Origin: Candidatus Hinthialibacter antarcticus
Lineage (GTDB): Bacteria; Hinthialibacterota; Hinthialibacteria; Hinthialibacterales; Hinthialibacteraceae
Reading direction: 5' to 3'
Length of the DNA stretch: 35,505 bases
NCBI GenBank assembly: GCA_030765645.1
Contig: JAVCCE010000017.1
Location: 1 to 35,505 of the forward strand
Made by a program: the position numbers and the translations under genes. This document shows, one piece after another, positions 17,511-25,433 of the stretch (its first letter is position 1; every line of letters begins with the position of its first letter). Below the pieces are notes generated by a model. That model was not told the DNA's origin. It saw only the letters and a list, made by a program, of their open reading frames with translations, and ran no database searches.

Positions 17511-17888
17511 GCGGATTTCATCGACGTAGCGATTGAATACCACGTCCCCCACTTTTGCCAGCGTTTGCACGCGAGAGGCTAGATTGTAGTCAATCCCTAA
17601 GTCTTTTAATGTAGGGATGTCTGGTGGGGTAACACGTTGTGACTCCACCTCTTTTTGGTGTTGATTTCTCTCATCCCCTCGTGCGCCGTGTTGCTTTTCC
17701 ATCTGTTGCAGATATTTACCCATTTCTCGCGATGCGTTGATATGGATGAGGCTTGCGTCATCGACCACCTGGCGGGTCAGGTTGTGCGCTTGAAGTAAAT
17801 TGGTGAGTATCCGGGCTTAATCCCGAACCTCTTTCAGGTCTTTCAAAGACGCTGCCGCGTCAAGCGCTTGCTGCAAACGCCCGATCAT
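17475..17888 (-). pseudogene. Copy 6 of the LKDLGI phage-type gene, with in-frame TAA
   Basis: It has the full N-terminal unit from MIGRLQQAL (17888), broken by TAA at 17819-17817. It then continues VDDASLIHINASREMGKYLQ, then IPTLKDLGIDYNLASRVQTL, and ends VDEIRQRHDRAFAASA when it slips out of frame into copy 5. A 97-residue open frame survives from a GTG at 17768. Its middle part is close to copy 1, including the KQHGARGDERNQHQKEVE stretch. Confidence 0.65.
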
Positions 17889-18249
17889 GGCGTTGGCGGA
17901 TTTCTTCGATGTAACGGTTGAATACCACGTCCCCCACTTTCGCCAGCGTTTGTACGCGGGACGCGAGCATCTTGTCAATTCCTAAGTCCTTTAATGTAGG
18001 AATATTCCCCGGCGGTTGCACGATGCAACCGCCGGACATTTGAACACCGGGACTCTTGTCTATCTGTTGCAGATATTTACCCATTTCGCGGGAAGCGTTG
18101 ATATGCACGAGGCTTGCGTCATCGACCACCTGGCGGGTCAGATTGTGCGCTTGCAGCAAATTGGTCAGTATCCGGGCGTAGTCCCTGACCTCTTTCAGGT
18201 CTTTCAAAGACGCTGCCGCGTCAAGCGCCAGTTGCAAGCGCCCGATCAT
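17860..18249 (-). CDS. Copy 7: intact N-terminal unit of the LKDLGI phage-type protein
   Basis: This 129-residue frame is the most intact 5' end in the array: MIGRLQLALDAAASLKDL, then EVRDYARILTNLLQAHNLTR, INASREMGKYLQQIDK, SGGCIVQPPGNIPTLKDLGI and VQTLAKVGDVVFNRYIEEIR. It then slips into an out-of-frame tail (QRHDRAFAASA) where the next copy begins, so the HTH half is lost. The frame is open upstream for about 40 more codons without an ATG, and no strong ribosome site was seen. It follows the 109-residue gene and may be translated by coupling. Function is unknown. Confidence 0.5.
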   Translation of the reverse strand: MIGRLQLALDAAASLKDLKEVRDYARILTNLLQAHNLTRQVVDDASLVHINASREMGKYLQQIDKSPGVQMSGGCIVQPPGNIPTLKDLGIDKMLASRVQTLAKVGDVVFNRYIEEIRQRHDRAFAASA

Positions 18250-18322
18250 CGCGTTCGCATCCGGTATGGTGATTTGCTTTTTTTCGGGTATTGCTGGTGG
18301 TTCTGTTGCCCTGCGCCGCTCT

Positions 18323-18652
18323 TCACAATTGCCGTTGAATCCTTGCGCGTTCTGTTTCGCTTGTTTCCCACTCGCTCAAGACACTTTCAAGTGCCCGGCG
18401 ATCTCCAGTCTTGGCGGCTTGGTTGATTGCATCTTGGGGCGCGATAGGTTCCATGCTTGGCGAGAAATTATCAGCAATGCGTCTCATAGTCATTGCAACT
18501 ATCAGACGCGCTTCGCCTTTTTTCAGAATGTCAGGGACGGCTAAAGCGGCTAATTGGCTAATCGGTTCTTCATTACTGGACTGGTTTAGCCGTTTAGCCG
18601 TTTTAGCCAGGGTGTCAGGTTGAAATTTGAATTTCTCAGGAAGGTTCAGCAT
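18323..18652 (-). CDS. Small protein of unknown function, coupled to the primase gene
   Basis: The 109-residue protein starts MLNLPEKFKFQPDTLAKTAK. I chose this ATG because it overlaps the end of the primase gene (ATGCTGA), a usual coupled start. An ATG five codons upstream is possible. It is polar and mainly helical, with AALAVPDILKKGEARLIVAM in the middle and an Arg/Glu-rich end. There is no known motif, signal peptide or membrane segment. By position it belongs to the mobile element. Confidence 0.6.
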   Translation of the reverse strand: MLNLPEKFKFQPDTLAKTAKRLNQSSNEEPISQLAALAVPDILKKGEARLIVAMTMRRIADNFSPSMEPIAPQDAINQAAKTGDRRALESVLSEWETSETERARIQRQL

Positions 18653-21012
18653 TGCATAACCTCCCATGCGTTTTGTCTTACGGCTCCATCTATCTTTAAT
18701 CCTTCCCTTACTTTCGATATATATCTGTGGTCTTCGAGAACCTTGATTGCTGCAAGTGCGGTTTGCTTGTCTCGAATTGGACGCGGGCCGCTTTGGTAGA
18801 CTTCGCTCAGATAGAAGGCTTTTCGACTATGCTGTTTTAACCACTCCAATAGGCGCTTTGCAAGCGTGATCTTTTCATCAATGACGTTTGCGCCATTCAA
18901 ACGCGACGCTTCATTCAGGAAGTAACTCGCCAGTTGAATCCCCGTGAGCATGGCGTCTCGATTGATTTCCGCCACGCCCTGATAGACTGCGATTGCTCCG
19001 GCAAGTCTCAAGGCATGTTCAGGCGCTTTGTTTGCGAAGGCTCGCAGTTCACTTAGTTCACCATCGGGCGCAAGTTCGACTTCGATCATGTTGTAATATT
19101 CAATCCAGGGTTTCTTTGCAGATACATCAAGTTTTAACGCTTGGCGTTGGCTCGGTTCAATTGTTTCGCCTTTGATTAGAAGTGAACGGATTGTTTCGCA
19201 ATAGCGCCGATATGAGGCGTCGTTCAACGGATTAAATTCACGATAGGTTCGAGTGCCGCAAGTGGATTCAGGAAAAGTAATCAGGCAGCGGCTAAGTAAG
19301 CCTTGGCTTTTAACTTCGTCATCGGCAAAGAGCGCCAATGCGATACGCGGCTGTAACATTAGACTCATTGATAGGCGCTTGTGTTGTAGAGTTATGATTC
19401 CGTCGCCTGCTCGGGCGCGGTTTATATCCCGTCCATTCCAAAGAGCGCTTAATCCGGCGGAAGTCTTGATCCGATTGTCTGGATTCATGGCGTGACCGTG
19501 AATAAAGCGCCCGCCTTCGTCAGAGAAAATTCCAGCGGACTCACAACCATTCGCAAAGTGAATGATTAGGCCTTCATATGTTGGCTCTTCAAGCAAAATA
19601 TGAGGCGGTTTCGGTTTATCCGGCGGTGCTTCAAGGTCATTAAGTGCTTGCCTTTTTTCCGCCAATGAGGTCTTCTTTGCGCCGATTGCTTCACTCTTGG
19701 CTTTCTCGAATAGTTCGAGTTCAACTACATATTTTGAAATGTCATCTTGATACGCTGTCAGTTTTTCACGCTCAAACTCTCGAACAGGATTTAAAGTTAG
19801 TTCATCAACTGCGCTCTTGCGTTCGCCCGTATCGCCGACGGCTACGAAAAAGTTACTCGTTGGGGTGGTGCGCCCGTCATTTTGGATATCTGCTATTGCT
19901 TGAGCGGCAAGCGTGACGCTTGCAATGACGCTTGTTGCACAGAGCGCAAGAGGCGCTTGTGTCGCTTGGTAAATGGCGTTGATAGCCGATGCGAGTTCTT
20001 CAGGCATTTGGTCAATCGGGAAAGGTTGTGAAGGTTCCGTTTCGCGTTGGAGCGGTAACGGTTGGAATTCAATCACTTCGACCGTCTCCATCGGCTCCCA
20101 CTCTGGCGCTTCATCGACAAGCCTATGCAATTCGTCAATTGCTCCGCCCGAGTCGAGCCAATCTGAAACGTCACCTTTCGGCGGCAAACCAGGCAATCGT
20201 ACAATTTTCACGCTTGCCGCTTTACCATAGAGTGACATGGCTACTTGTTGCGCGTGATCTATTCCAGGCTTGTCATTGTCCGGCAAGATTACAACTTGTC
20301 GGCTTTCGAACACTTTAAGCGAATCGGCGTCAATTAAATGCCACTTGCCAGCGCCGCCAGGGTTACAAGTTGCATATAGATCGTGATCGACAAGGGCGTG
20401 AACGTCGCGTTCACCTTCGACGATATGAATGGTTTCGCCTTTGGGCGCTTCGAGCAATTCAGTTAGCCGATAGAGAACACGCTTGACGCCATTAAGATTC
20501 CAAAGCCAGCCGCCGGAACCGTTGTGTCTTCGTTGACGAAAGTCTTTTGGTTCATATCGAACAACCTGAAAGAGCAATTTGCCGCGTTCGTCTTTATAAT
20601 CATACGTCGCGTTAATTGAACGCTTGCCATTTCCCGAAGAATTCGGCTTTGGCATTTCAATCCTTGTGTTTTGACCATTCAATTTGTGGCGCCAACCGCC
20701 CGCGCTGTCGATTCGTTTTTCAGATTCAACTTTTGTGCAAACAACGGCGTTTTCATCCGGCATGTAATAGCCGCCGCAACGAGACCCAGATTCACGCGAC
20801 AAGCCTTGATGACCGCCGCATATTGGGCAAGGAGTTGCGTTAGAAAAACGCTTGATTCCATTACTGCTTTGATTTATACTAAACATGTGTTCATTGCTGG
20901 GCATGATGAACCTTACCTTTGCCCCTGTTGCAGCAGGGGCTTTGTTTTTTCTGCCATATCCATAATCCAGGGCTATAGGTAACATGCGTGAAAAGTTATC
21001 ATTTGTGTTCAT
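18646..21012 (-). CDS. TOPRIM/DUF3987 primase-helicase-like replication protein
   Basis: The 788-residue protein has a zinc-ribbon-like start (C62-x2-C65, then C79 and C92). A TOPRIM-like domain follows, with E199 in HIVEGERD and D245/D247 in LPDNDKPG. The DUF3987 ATPase part has a Walker A-like loop, AVGDTGERKS (391-400). This arrangement is typical of primase-helicases of phages, satellites and integrative elements. The ATG at 21012 overlaps the stop of the upstream HTH gene as ATGA and has GGGAAAA before it, so I prefer it to the ATG three codons upstream. No frameshift was seen. It probably replicated the element, whose other genes are decayed. Confidence 0.8.
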   Translation of the reverse strand: MNTNDNFSRMLPIALDYGYGRKNKAPAATGAKVRFIMPSNEHMFSINQSSNGIKRFSNATPCPICGGHQGLSRESGSRCGGYYMPDENAVVCTKVESEKRIDSAGGWRHKLNGQNTRIEMPKPNSSGNGKRSINATYDYKDERGKLLFQVVRYEPKDFRQRRHNGSGGWLWNLNGVKRVLYRLTELLEAPKGETIHIVEGERDVHALVDHDLYATCNPGGAGKWHLIDADSLKVFESRQVVILPDNDKPGIDHAQQVAMSLYGKAASVKIVRLPGLPPKGDVSDWLDSGGAIDELHRLVDEAPEWEPMETVEVIEFQPLPLQRETEPSQPFPIDQMPEELASAINAIYQATQAPLALCATSVIASVTLAAQAIADIQNDGRTTPTSNFFVAVGDTGERKSAVDELTLNPVREFEREKLTAYQDDISKYVVELELFEKAKSEAIGAKKTSLAEKRQALNDLEAPPDKPKPPHILLEEPTYEGLIIHFANGCESAGIFSDEGGRFIHGHAMNPDNRIKTSAGLSALWNGRDINRARAGDGIITLQHKRLSMSLMLQPRIALALFADDEVKSQGLLSRCLITFPESTCGTRTYREFNPLNDASYRRYCETIRSLLIKGETIEPSQRQALKLDVSAKKPWIEYYNMIEVELAPDGELSELRAFANKAPEHALRLAGAIAVYQGVAEINRDAMLTGIQLASYFLNEASRLNGANVIDEKITLAKRLLEWLKQHSRKAFYLSEVYQSGPRPIRDKQTALAAIKVLEDHRYISKVREGLKIDGAVRQNAWEVMQC

Positions 21013-21209
21013 TTTTCCCATGTCGATTGTTTTTTATGGTCATCAATCCAATGGTGAAGATCGCAAATGTCGTAGCGAACGCAACGTCGTGAAATACTGA
21101 CAAAGGGCGGTCCATCGCCTCTTTGGCGCCAACATTCGAGCGTTCTTGGCTCAACCCCTATCAGGTCAGCGGCTTGGGTAGTGCTTAATAGTGATTTATT
21201 AGGTTCCAT
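21009..21209 (-). CDS. AlpA/excisionase-like HTH protein
   Basis: The 66-residue protein has a MerR-like winged HTH: STTQAADLIGVEPRTLECWR (about 9-28), then GPPFVSISRRCVRYDICDLHHWI. This is the compact form found in excisionases and AlpA-type regulators of integrated elements. It has CGGAGAGAA upstream of its ATG and its stop overlaps the primase start (ATGA), so it heads an operon. It could direct excision or regulate the operon. No integrase gene lies in the window. Confidence 0.8.
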   Translation of the reverse strand: MEPNKSLLSTTQAADLIGVEPRTLECWRQRGDGPPFVSISRRCVRYDICDLHHWIDDHKKQSTWEK

Positions 21210-21548
21210 TGATTCTCTCCGTTTGATGATGTGAATTACACGCTTTTAACGTGCTATGCATCATTAAACAGAGTGAGATAGAAAATTTTGAAAAATGGGT
21301 TTTTGGAAACTATGGAAATTACGAAGCAAGAAAAAGCAAAAGAACAAGATAGGGCATTTACGATAATTTTTGAGTGGATACTACTCAAAATTGAGTGCAG
21401 AATGACTAAGTATGATATGGTTTTGAATGGATTTTCAGTAATATGAGTGGTTTTTGAATCGGTTTGATTAATTCCTAACCAGTTGCATCGCACAACCAGT
21501 TGAATTCAAGCAATAGATGACTCTATGTACTTAACAAGTTCCCTTCGT
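21210..21548. other. Upstream region of the HTH-primase operon, no gene
   Basis: It is AT-rich with several short dyads built on GAGT/ACTC (for example CTCAA-AA-TTGAG near 21383). Near 21240 there is CACGCTTTTAACGTG, a weak dyad about 30 nt upstream of the HTH start. A 79-codon frame on the minus strand has no ribosome site and biased, unlikely composition. Confidence 0.4.
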
Positions 21549-21660
21549 TTAAAACATTTCACGATACTTGTGAGCGGTAATTCTGCAAATTCCTAAATCC
21601 TTATTTCTTAGTATGCTTTCAGGCGGTAACAACTTGTTACCGCCTGGATAAGTTTCCTTA
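21549..21660 (-). pseudogene. Copy 8: distant relic of the LKDLGI phage-type gene
   Basis: The minus strand reads FKETYPGGNKLLPPESILRN, then KDLGICRITAHKYREMF and a stop at 21549. This aligns with GGNTMLPPDSIPTLKGLGID of copy 3. It holds a perfect hairpin of the array type (arms CAGGCGGTAAC and GTTACCGCCTG, loop AACTT, 21620-21646). It lies 3.6 kb from the array, on the far side of the primase operon and about 110 bp from tRNA-Thr. Confidence 0.65.
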
Positions 21661-21767
21661 AAACGAAGCCTATTTTAAGGTAAGAAAATACACACCGTGT
21701 TAGCTATTTGTTAGCTTGTATATTATAGAAAGAGGGAGATTGGCAGGTAAGTTATTATTATTCAATG

Positions 21768-21840
21768 AGCTGGCGAAGGGATTCGAACCCGCGACCTGCT
21801 GATTACAAATCAGCTGCTCTACCAACTGAGCTACGCCAGC
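21768..21840 (-). tRNA. tRNA-Thr (anticodon UGU)
   Basis: The minus strand folds as a full cloverleaf. Acceptor stem is GCTGGCG/CGCCAGC, D-arm GCTC...GAGC, anticodon stem GCTGA/TCAGC with loop TTTGTAA (anticodon TGT), and the T-loop has TTCGAAT. The discriminator is U and no CCA is encoded. The 3' end faces the mobile-element remnant, as at many integration sites. Confidence 0.97.
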
Positions 21841-22039
21841 GTCATGAATACGTTTTTATCAGCGGAATATCATACTCAGTGTTGGGGCTTCATGCAAGAA
21901 TCACGCACTAAACTTAGTTGCATTCGCCGGGAACTATCTAAATCATATTTGATTGTTCGCTGAGTAAGGCACGGGTACAACTCTTCTCACTTCAGGGCGG
22001 GCTATTAGGCCCTTTTGCACAGGCGGCTTCGAGTCAAGT
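21841..22039. other. gap between tRNA-Thr and metW
   Basis: No gene was seen. The dyad GGGCTATTAGGCCC followed by TTTT (about 21999-22016) would act only on the plus strand, where no gene ends. Confidence 0.4.
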
Positions 22040-22666
22040 TTAATCGCCGTTTGACGACTCTAACACACAAACTGCTTCTTCGGCGAACAGGTTCGGCGCG
22101 GTATTCATTCGCTTTCCATTACGGATAAACACCGATTGCGAAATATGAAATCCTTCGCTGTCGCAAAAACGGAAAAAATCGCGGACCGTGAAAAAGTGCA
22201 AATTGGGCGTTTCCCACCAATCAAAGGGAAGCGCTCGCGTGATCGGCGAGCGTCCGTAAAGCATCAACTGAACACGCACCGACCAGTATCCAAAATTGGG
22301 GAAACTCACAACACATTGCTTACCAACCCGCAACATCTCTTTGATGACCAAACTTGGATGGCGGACTTCTTGCAGCGTATCGGTCAACAACACGTAATCA
22401 AACGACTTGTCGGGAAAATCAGCCAGGCCTTCGTCGATGTCGCCGTGAAAAACGGTCAGGCCTTTGCTGATGCACTTGTAGACTTTTCCTTGCGCCACTT
22501 CGACGCCGGTGCCCTGCGCCTTGTTTTTCCTCTTTAGCAGTTCAAGCAATTGGCCTTCGCCGCAGCCCAGGTCTAACACCTTGGCGCCTTGGTTAACCAA
22601 ATCGCTGATGACTTCGTGTTCATACCGGACGATTTGCTCCAGATATTCTTTTTCTTCTTCCGTCAT
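22040..22666 (-). CDS. metW: Methionine biosynthesis protein MetW
   Basis: The 208-residue protein is a class I methyltransferase fold. The SAM loop is VLDLGCGEGQLLELL (30-44), and the MetW hallmarks GVEVAQGKVYKCISKGLTVF and GDIDEGLADFPDKSFDYVLL follow. VRHPSLVIKEMLRVGKQCVVSFPNFGYW is also diagnostic. MetW pairs with MetX in many bacteria and is needed for efficient homoserine O-acylation. It starts 3 bp after metX, so the two form an operon. Confidence 0.95.
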   Translation of the reverse strand: MTEEEKEYLEQIVRYEHEVISDLVNQGAKVLDLGCGEGQLLELLKRKNKAQGTGVEVAQGKVYKCISKGLTVFHGDIDEGLADFPDKSFDYVLLTDTLQEVRHPSLVIKEMLRVGKQCVVSFPNFGYWSVRVQLMLYGRSPITRALPFDWWETPNLHFFTVRDFFRFCDSEGFHISQSVFIRNGKRMNTAPNLFAEEAVCVLESSNGD

Positions 22667-22669
22667 GAT

Positions 22670-23830
22670 TTATTCGCGGTCCTCCCAGGCATAGCGCAGA
22701 AAATCGCGGATCAAGCCTGTTTCCTGATCGCATTCCAAAAGGAAGGCGTCGTGACCATAGTCGGATGTGATTTCGCAATAGCTCACTTGCTTTGCGTTGC
22801 GTTTTAATGCGCTGACCACCTCGCGCGACTGATAGGGAGGATAGAGCCAATCGCTGCTGAACGACAAGATCAAAAAGCGCGCTTGAACGTCGCGCAATGC
22901 GGCGGTCAGCGACTCGTGGCCTTGCGAGAGGTCAAAATAATCGAGCGCTTTGGTGATATATAAGTAACTGTTGGCGTCAAAACGCTGCGTGAACGTCAAC
23001 CCTTGATGACGCAGATAACTTTCGACCTGAAAATCCATCAGCATTTCAAAACTTGGCTCCAAGCGGTCTTGCAGTTTGCGGCCAAATTTTTCGTGCATGG
23101 ACTTATCGCTGAGATAACTGATGTGCCCCACCATACGCGCCACCGCAAGCCCGTTGCGCGGCGGTTCGCCGTCGTAATAATCGCCGTTGTTCCAATGAGG
23201 GTCGGAAATAATCGCCTGGCGCCCGACTTCGTTGAGCGCGATGTTTTGCGCCGAATGCACCCACGTGGTCGCAATCGGGATCACCGTCTGCACCATGTCG
23301 GGATAGGTCACCGACCATTGCAGCGCCTGCATGCCGCCCATCGAGCCGCCGGTGACGCAGAACAATTTTTTGATGCCTAAACTTTCGACCAACCGTTTTT
23401 GCGCCCGCGCCATGTCGCGAATGGTGATAATGGGGAACTTCAATCCGTAGGGTTTTCCGGTTTCAGGATTTTCAGAGCCGGGGCCAGTTGAACCCAAACA
23501 TCCACCGATGCAATTCGACGAGATAATAAAATAGCGGTCGGTGTCGAAAGCCTTACCCGGGCCGATAAAAGTATCCCACCAACCGGGTTTGCGGTCGTCT
23601 TCTTTGTAGCGCCCGGCGGCGTGATGGTCCATCGACAGTGGATGCAAGACAAGTATCGCATTGTCTTTGGCGGCGTTGAGTTCACCGTAGGTTTCATACG
23701 CCAGCGTGATCGGCCCCAGGCTGCGGCCGCAATCAAGCGGCATTGCGTCAGGCCGTTCAAATAGGGTGATGAACTTTTCTTCGACAACCCCAACGGAGCG
23801 GGTTTCTTCGGGAATTTTAGTGCTGCTCAT
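22670..23830 (-). CDS. metX: Homoserine O-acyltransferase MetX
   Basis: The 386-residue alpha/beta hydrolase has the triad S163 ([12 protein letters not shown]), D327 (SSDWLYPP) and H360 (YGHDAFLL). The family segment [20 protein letters not shown] is present. The usual LTGD.H motif reads LSMDHHAAG here. It acylates homoserine to feed the MetY step. It may use acetyl- or succinyl-CoA: MetX sequence families overlap in specificity, so the donor is not settled by sequence alone. It is followed directly by metW and preceded by metY, all on the minus strand. Confidence 0.95.
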   Translation of the reverse strand: MSSTKIPEETRSVGVVEEKFITLFERPDAMPLDCGRSLGPITLAYETYGELNAAKDNAILVLHPLSMDHHAAGRYKEDDRKPGWWDTFIGPGKAFDTDRYFIISSNCIGGCLGSTGPGSENPETGKPYGLKFPIITIRDMARAQKRLVESLGIKKLFCVTGGSMGGMQALQWSVTYPDMVQTVIPIATTWVHSAQNIALNEVGRQAIISDPHWNNGDYYDGEPPRNGLAVARMVGHISYLSDKSMHEKFGRKLQDRLEPSFEMLMDFQVESYLRHQGLTFTQRFDANSYLYITKALDYFDLSQGHESLTAALRDVQARFLILSFSSDWLYPPYQSREVVSALKRNAKQVSYCEITSDYGHDAFLLECDQETGLIRDFLRYAWEDRE

Positions 23831-23859
23831 GGGTTATTGAGCCTACTCAAAATGATAAT

Positions 23860-23900
23860 GGGGATCGAGGGAAGGCGGTATGCCGTCCCGGCCGATCCCC
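23860..23900 (-). promoter_or_regulatory. Hairpin in the metY-metX gap
   Basis: GGGGATCG (23860-23867) pairs with CGATCCCC (23893-23900), with a second small stem inside. It lies in the 139-bp gap, about 30 bp before metX. It could be a partial terminator or an RNA-processing stem setting the metY:metX ratio. The run after it on the minus strand (ATTATCATTTT) is only partly U-rich. Confidence 0.45.
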
Positions 23901-23969
23901 AAGGAATAATCGTAGCCGAACATACAAAAAAATGAAACAGACGCCAACCTTACAGTCAGCGCCGGATCA

Positions 23970-25271
23970 TTAAATTTTTGCGAGCGCCTGGTCCAGATCG
24001 GCGATCAAATCGTCAGCATTTTCGATGCCGACCGACAAACGCACATAGTCAGGCGTTACGCCCGTCAAGGCTTGTTCATCTTCGGTCAACTGTTGGTGGG
24101 TGGTGCTGGCCGGGTGAATAATCAACGACTTGGCGTCGCCAATGTTGGCCAGGTGCGAGAAGATTTCGATGTTGTCGATCAATTTCTTGCCCGCTTCGAT
24201 GCCGCCCTTCACGCCAAAGCCCAACAACGCGCCAAACAAGCCGCGGTAGTGATATTTCTTCGCGGTTGCATAAGACGGATGGTCGGATAGACCGGGGTAA
24301 TTGACCCAGTTGACTTTGCTGTGTCCTTTGAGGAACTCGGCGATCTTCATGGCGTTTTCGCTATGACGCTCCATGCGCAGGTGCAAAGTTTCGAGGCCTT
24401 GCAAGAACATGAACGCATTGAACGGCGACATGGCAGCGCCAGTGTCGCGCAGCAATTGCACACGCGCTTTGATGCCGAACGCGACGTTGCCCATGCCGGG
24501 GAAGTCGGCGAAGGTTTCCCAAATGTTGAGGCCGTGATAACTGGGGTCTGGCTCAGAGAACATAGGGAACTTGCCGTTGCCCCAATTGAACTTGCCGCCG
24601 TCAATGATGATGCCGCCGATGGAGGTGCCGTGACCGCCGATGAACTTTGTGGTCGAGTGCATAACGATATCGCAGCCGTGGTCCATCGGTTTCACCAGGA
24701 ACGGCGTCGCGGCGGTATTGTCAACAATAAGCGGGACGCCGTTTTCATGGGCGACGTCAGCCACCGCTTTAATATCCAGCGTATCCAGTTTGGGGTTGCC
24801 CAAGGTTTCGGCGAAGATCGCCTTGGTTTTGGGCGTGATCGCTTTTTTGAAGTTTTCGATGTCGCCCGGTTCGCAGAAGTTCACCTTGATGCCCATTTTC
24901 GGCAGGGTGTAATGGAACAGGTTGTAGGTCCCGCCGTAGAGGCTGGTCGAGGCGAGAATCTCGTCGCCAGCGTGGGCCAGATTGAGGCAGATCAACGTAC
25001 AGGCCGCCTGGCCGGACGCGACTGCAAGAGCGCATGAACCACCTTCTAACCCCGCAAGGCGCTTTTCGAGCACATCGGTGGTGGGGTTCATGATGCGGGT
25101 ATAGATATTGCCGAATTCTTTCAAGCCAAACAAATTGGCTGCGTGTTCCGTGCTGTTGAATACATAGGATGTTGTTTGATAGATCGGCACCGCGCGCGCA
25201 TTGGTTGCGGGATCGGGTACTTGGCCGCCATGCAGGGCGACGGTTTCAAACCGTTGAGGCTGATCGTTCAT
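23970..25271 (-). CDS. metY: O-acetylhomoserine sulfhydrylase MetY
   Basis: The 433-residue protein is a PLP enzyme of the Cys/Met family. The Schiff-base lysine is K209 ([17 protein letters not shown]). Other hallmarks are YQTTSYVF (31-38), [20 protein letters not shown] (57-76), ASGQAA (85-90) and the C-terminal [14 protein letters not shown]. It joins sulfide to O-acetylhomoserine to give homocysteine, directly after MetX in the pathway. The ATG at 25271 has AAGGAGAGGAAAGG just upstream. Length is normal. Confidence 0.96.
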   Translation of the reverse strand: MNDQPQRFETVALHGGQVPDPATNARAVPIYQTTSYVFNSTEHAANLFGLKEFGNIYTRIMNPTTDVLEKRLAGLEGGSCALAVASGQAACTLICLNLAHAGDEILASTSLYGGTYNLFHYTLPKMGIKVNFCEPGDIENFKKAITPKTKAIFAETLGNPKLDTLDIKAVADVAHENGVPLIVDNTAATPFLVKPMDHGCDIVMHSTTKFIGGHGTSIGGIIIDGGKFNWGNGKFPMFSEPDPSYHGLNIWETFADFPGMGNVAFGIKARVQLLRDTGAAMSPFNAFMFLQGLETLHLRMERHSENAMKIAEFLKGHSKVNWVNYPGLSDHPSYATAKKYHYRGLFGALLGFGVKGGIEAGKKLIDNIEIFSHLANIGDAKSLIIHPASTTHQQLTEDEQALTGVTPDYVRLSVGIENADDLIADLDQALAKI

Positions 25272-25433
25272 CCTTTCCTCTCCTTAAAAAGCAAAGTCCG
25301 TTGTCTTTCCGCCGACCATCGTCAAGGCGGAAGGCTAGACATTATCGCCGAATTTGTGTGGATCGAAAGCCTTGGCTCAGGCCATCGCCAGAACGCAGTT
25401 CATACTCGCAACGTAATGTCTACAAATAGTATA
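25272..25433 (-). promoter_or_regulatory. metY promoter and structured 5' leader
   Basis: The minus strand has TATACT (25433-25428), a likely -10. TTGAGT lies 15 nt further up, a short spacing. The leader of about 150 nt can form a stem of TTCCGCC and GGCGGAA (about 25298-25334) and a small GCCT/AGGC stem near 25370. It does not match SAM-I, SAM-II or SAH riboswitch signatures that I can recall. Confidence 0.4.

Larger units (their letters stand above)
15503..18249 (-). repeat. Tandem mosaic array of about seven partial gene copies, each with an 11-5-11 hairpin
   Basis: Hairpin centres are at about 16165, 16551, 16915, 17064, 17276, 17636 and 18022, with spacings of 386, 364, 149, 212, 360 and 386. 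Each palindrome has 11-bp arms and a 5-nt loop. Arms are perfect in the copies at 16902-16928, 17051-17077 and 18009-18035. The copy at 16152-16178 has one wobble pair, and the other three are decayed. The inner pairs alternate between GTAAC/GTTAC and GTTGC/GCAAC, so both strands change together. Confidence 0.75.

Noticed and set aside
15503-18249. Diversity-generating retroelement or second CRISPR as the explanation of the tandem copies
   Set aside because: No reverse transcriptase or adenine-specific variation was seen, and units are gene fragments of about 360-386 bp, not short repeats with unique spacers.
21254-21493. 79-codon minus-strand frame upstream of the HTH gene
   Set aside because: Phe/Ile/Ser-rich chance frame in AT-rich DNA with no ribosome site or homology that I recognise.
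24321-25037. 238-codon open frame opposite metY
   Set aside because: Antisense shadow of a strong PLP-enzyme gene, with no ribosome site and no family pattern.
25290-25433. SAM riboswitch upstream of metY
   Set aside because: I could not find the conserved core of SAM-I, SAM-II or SAH classes; listed only as an unassigned leader.
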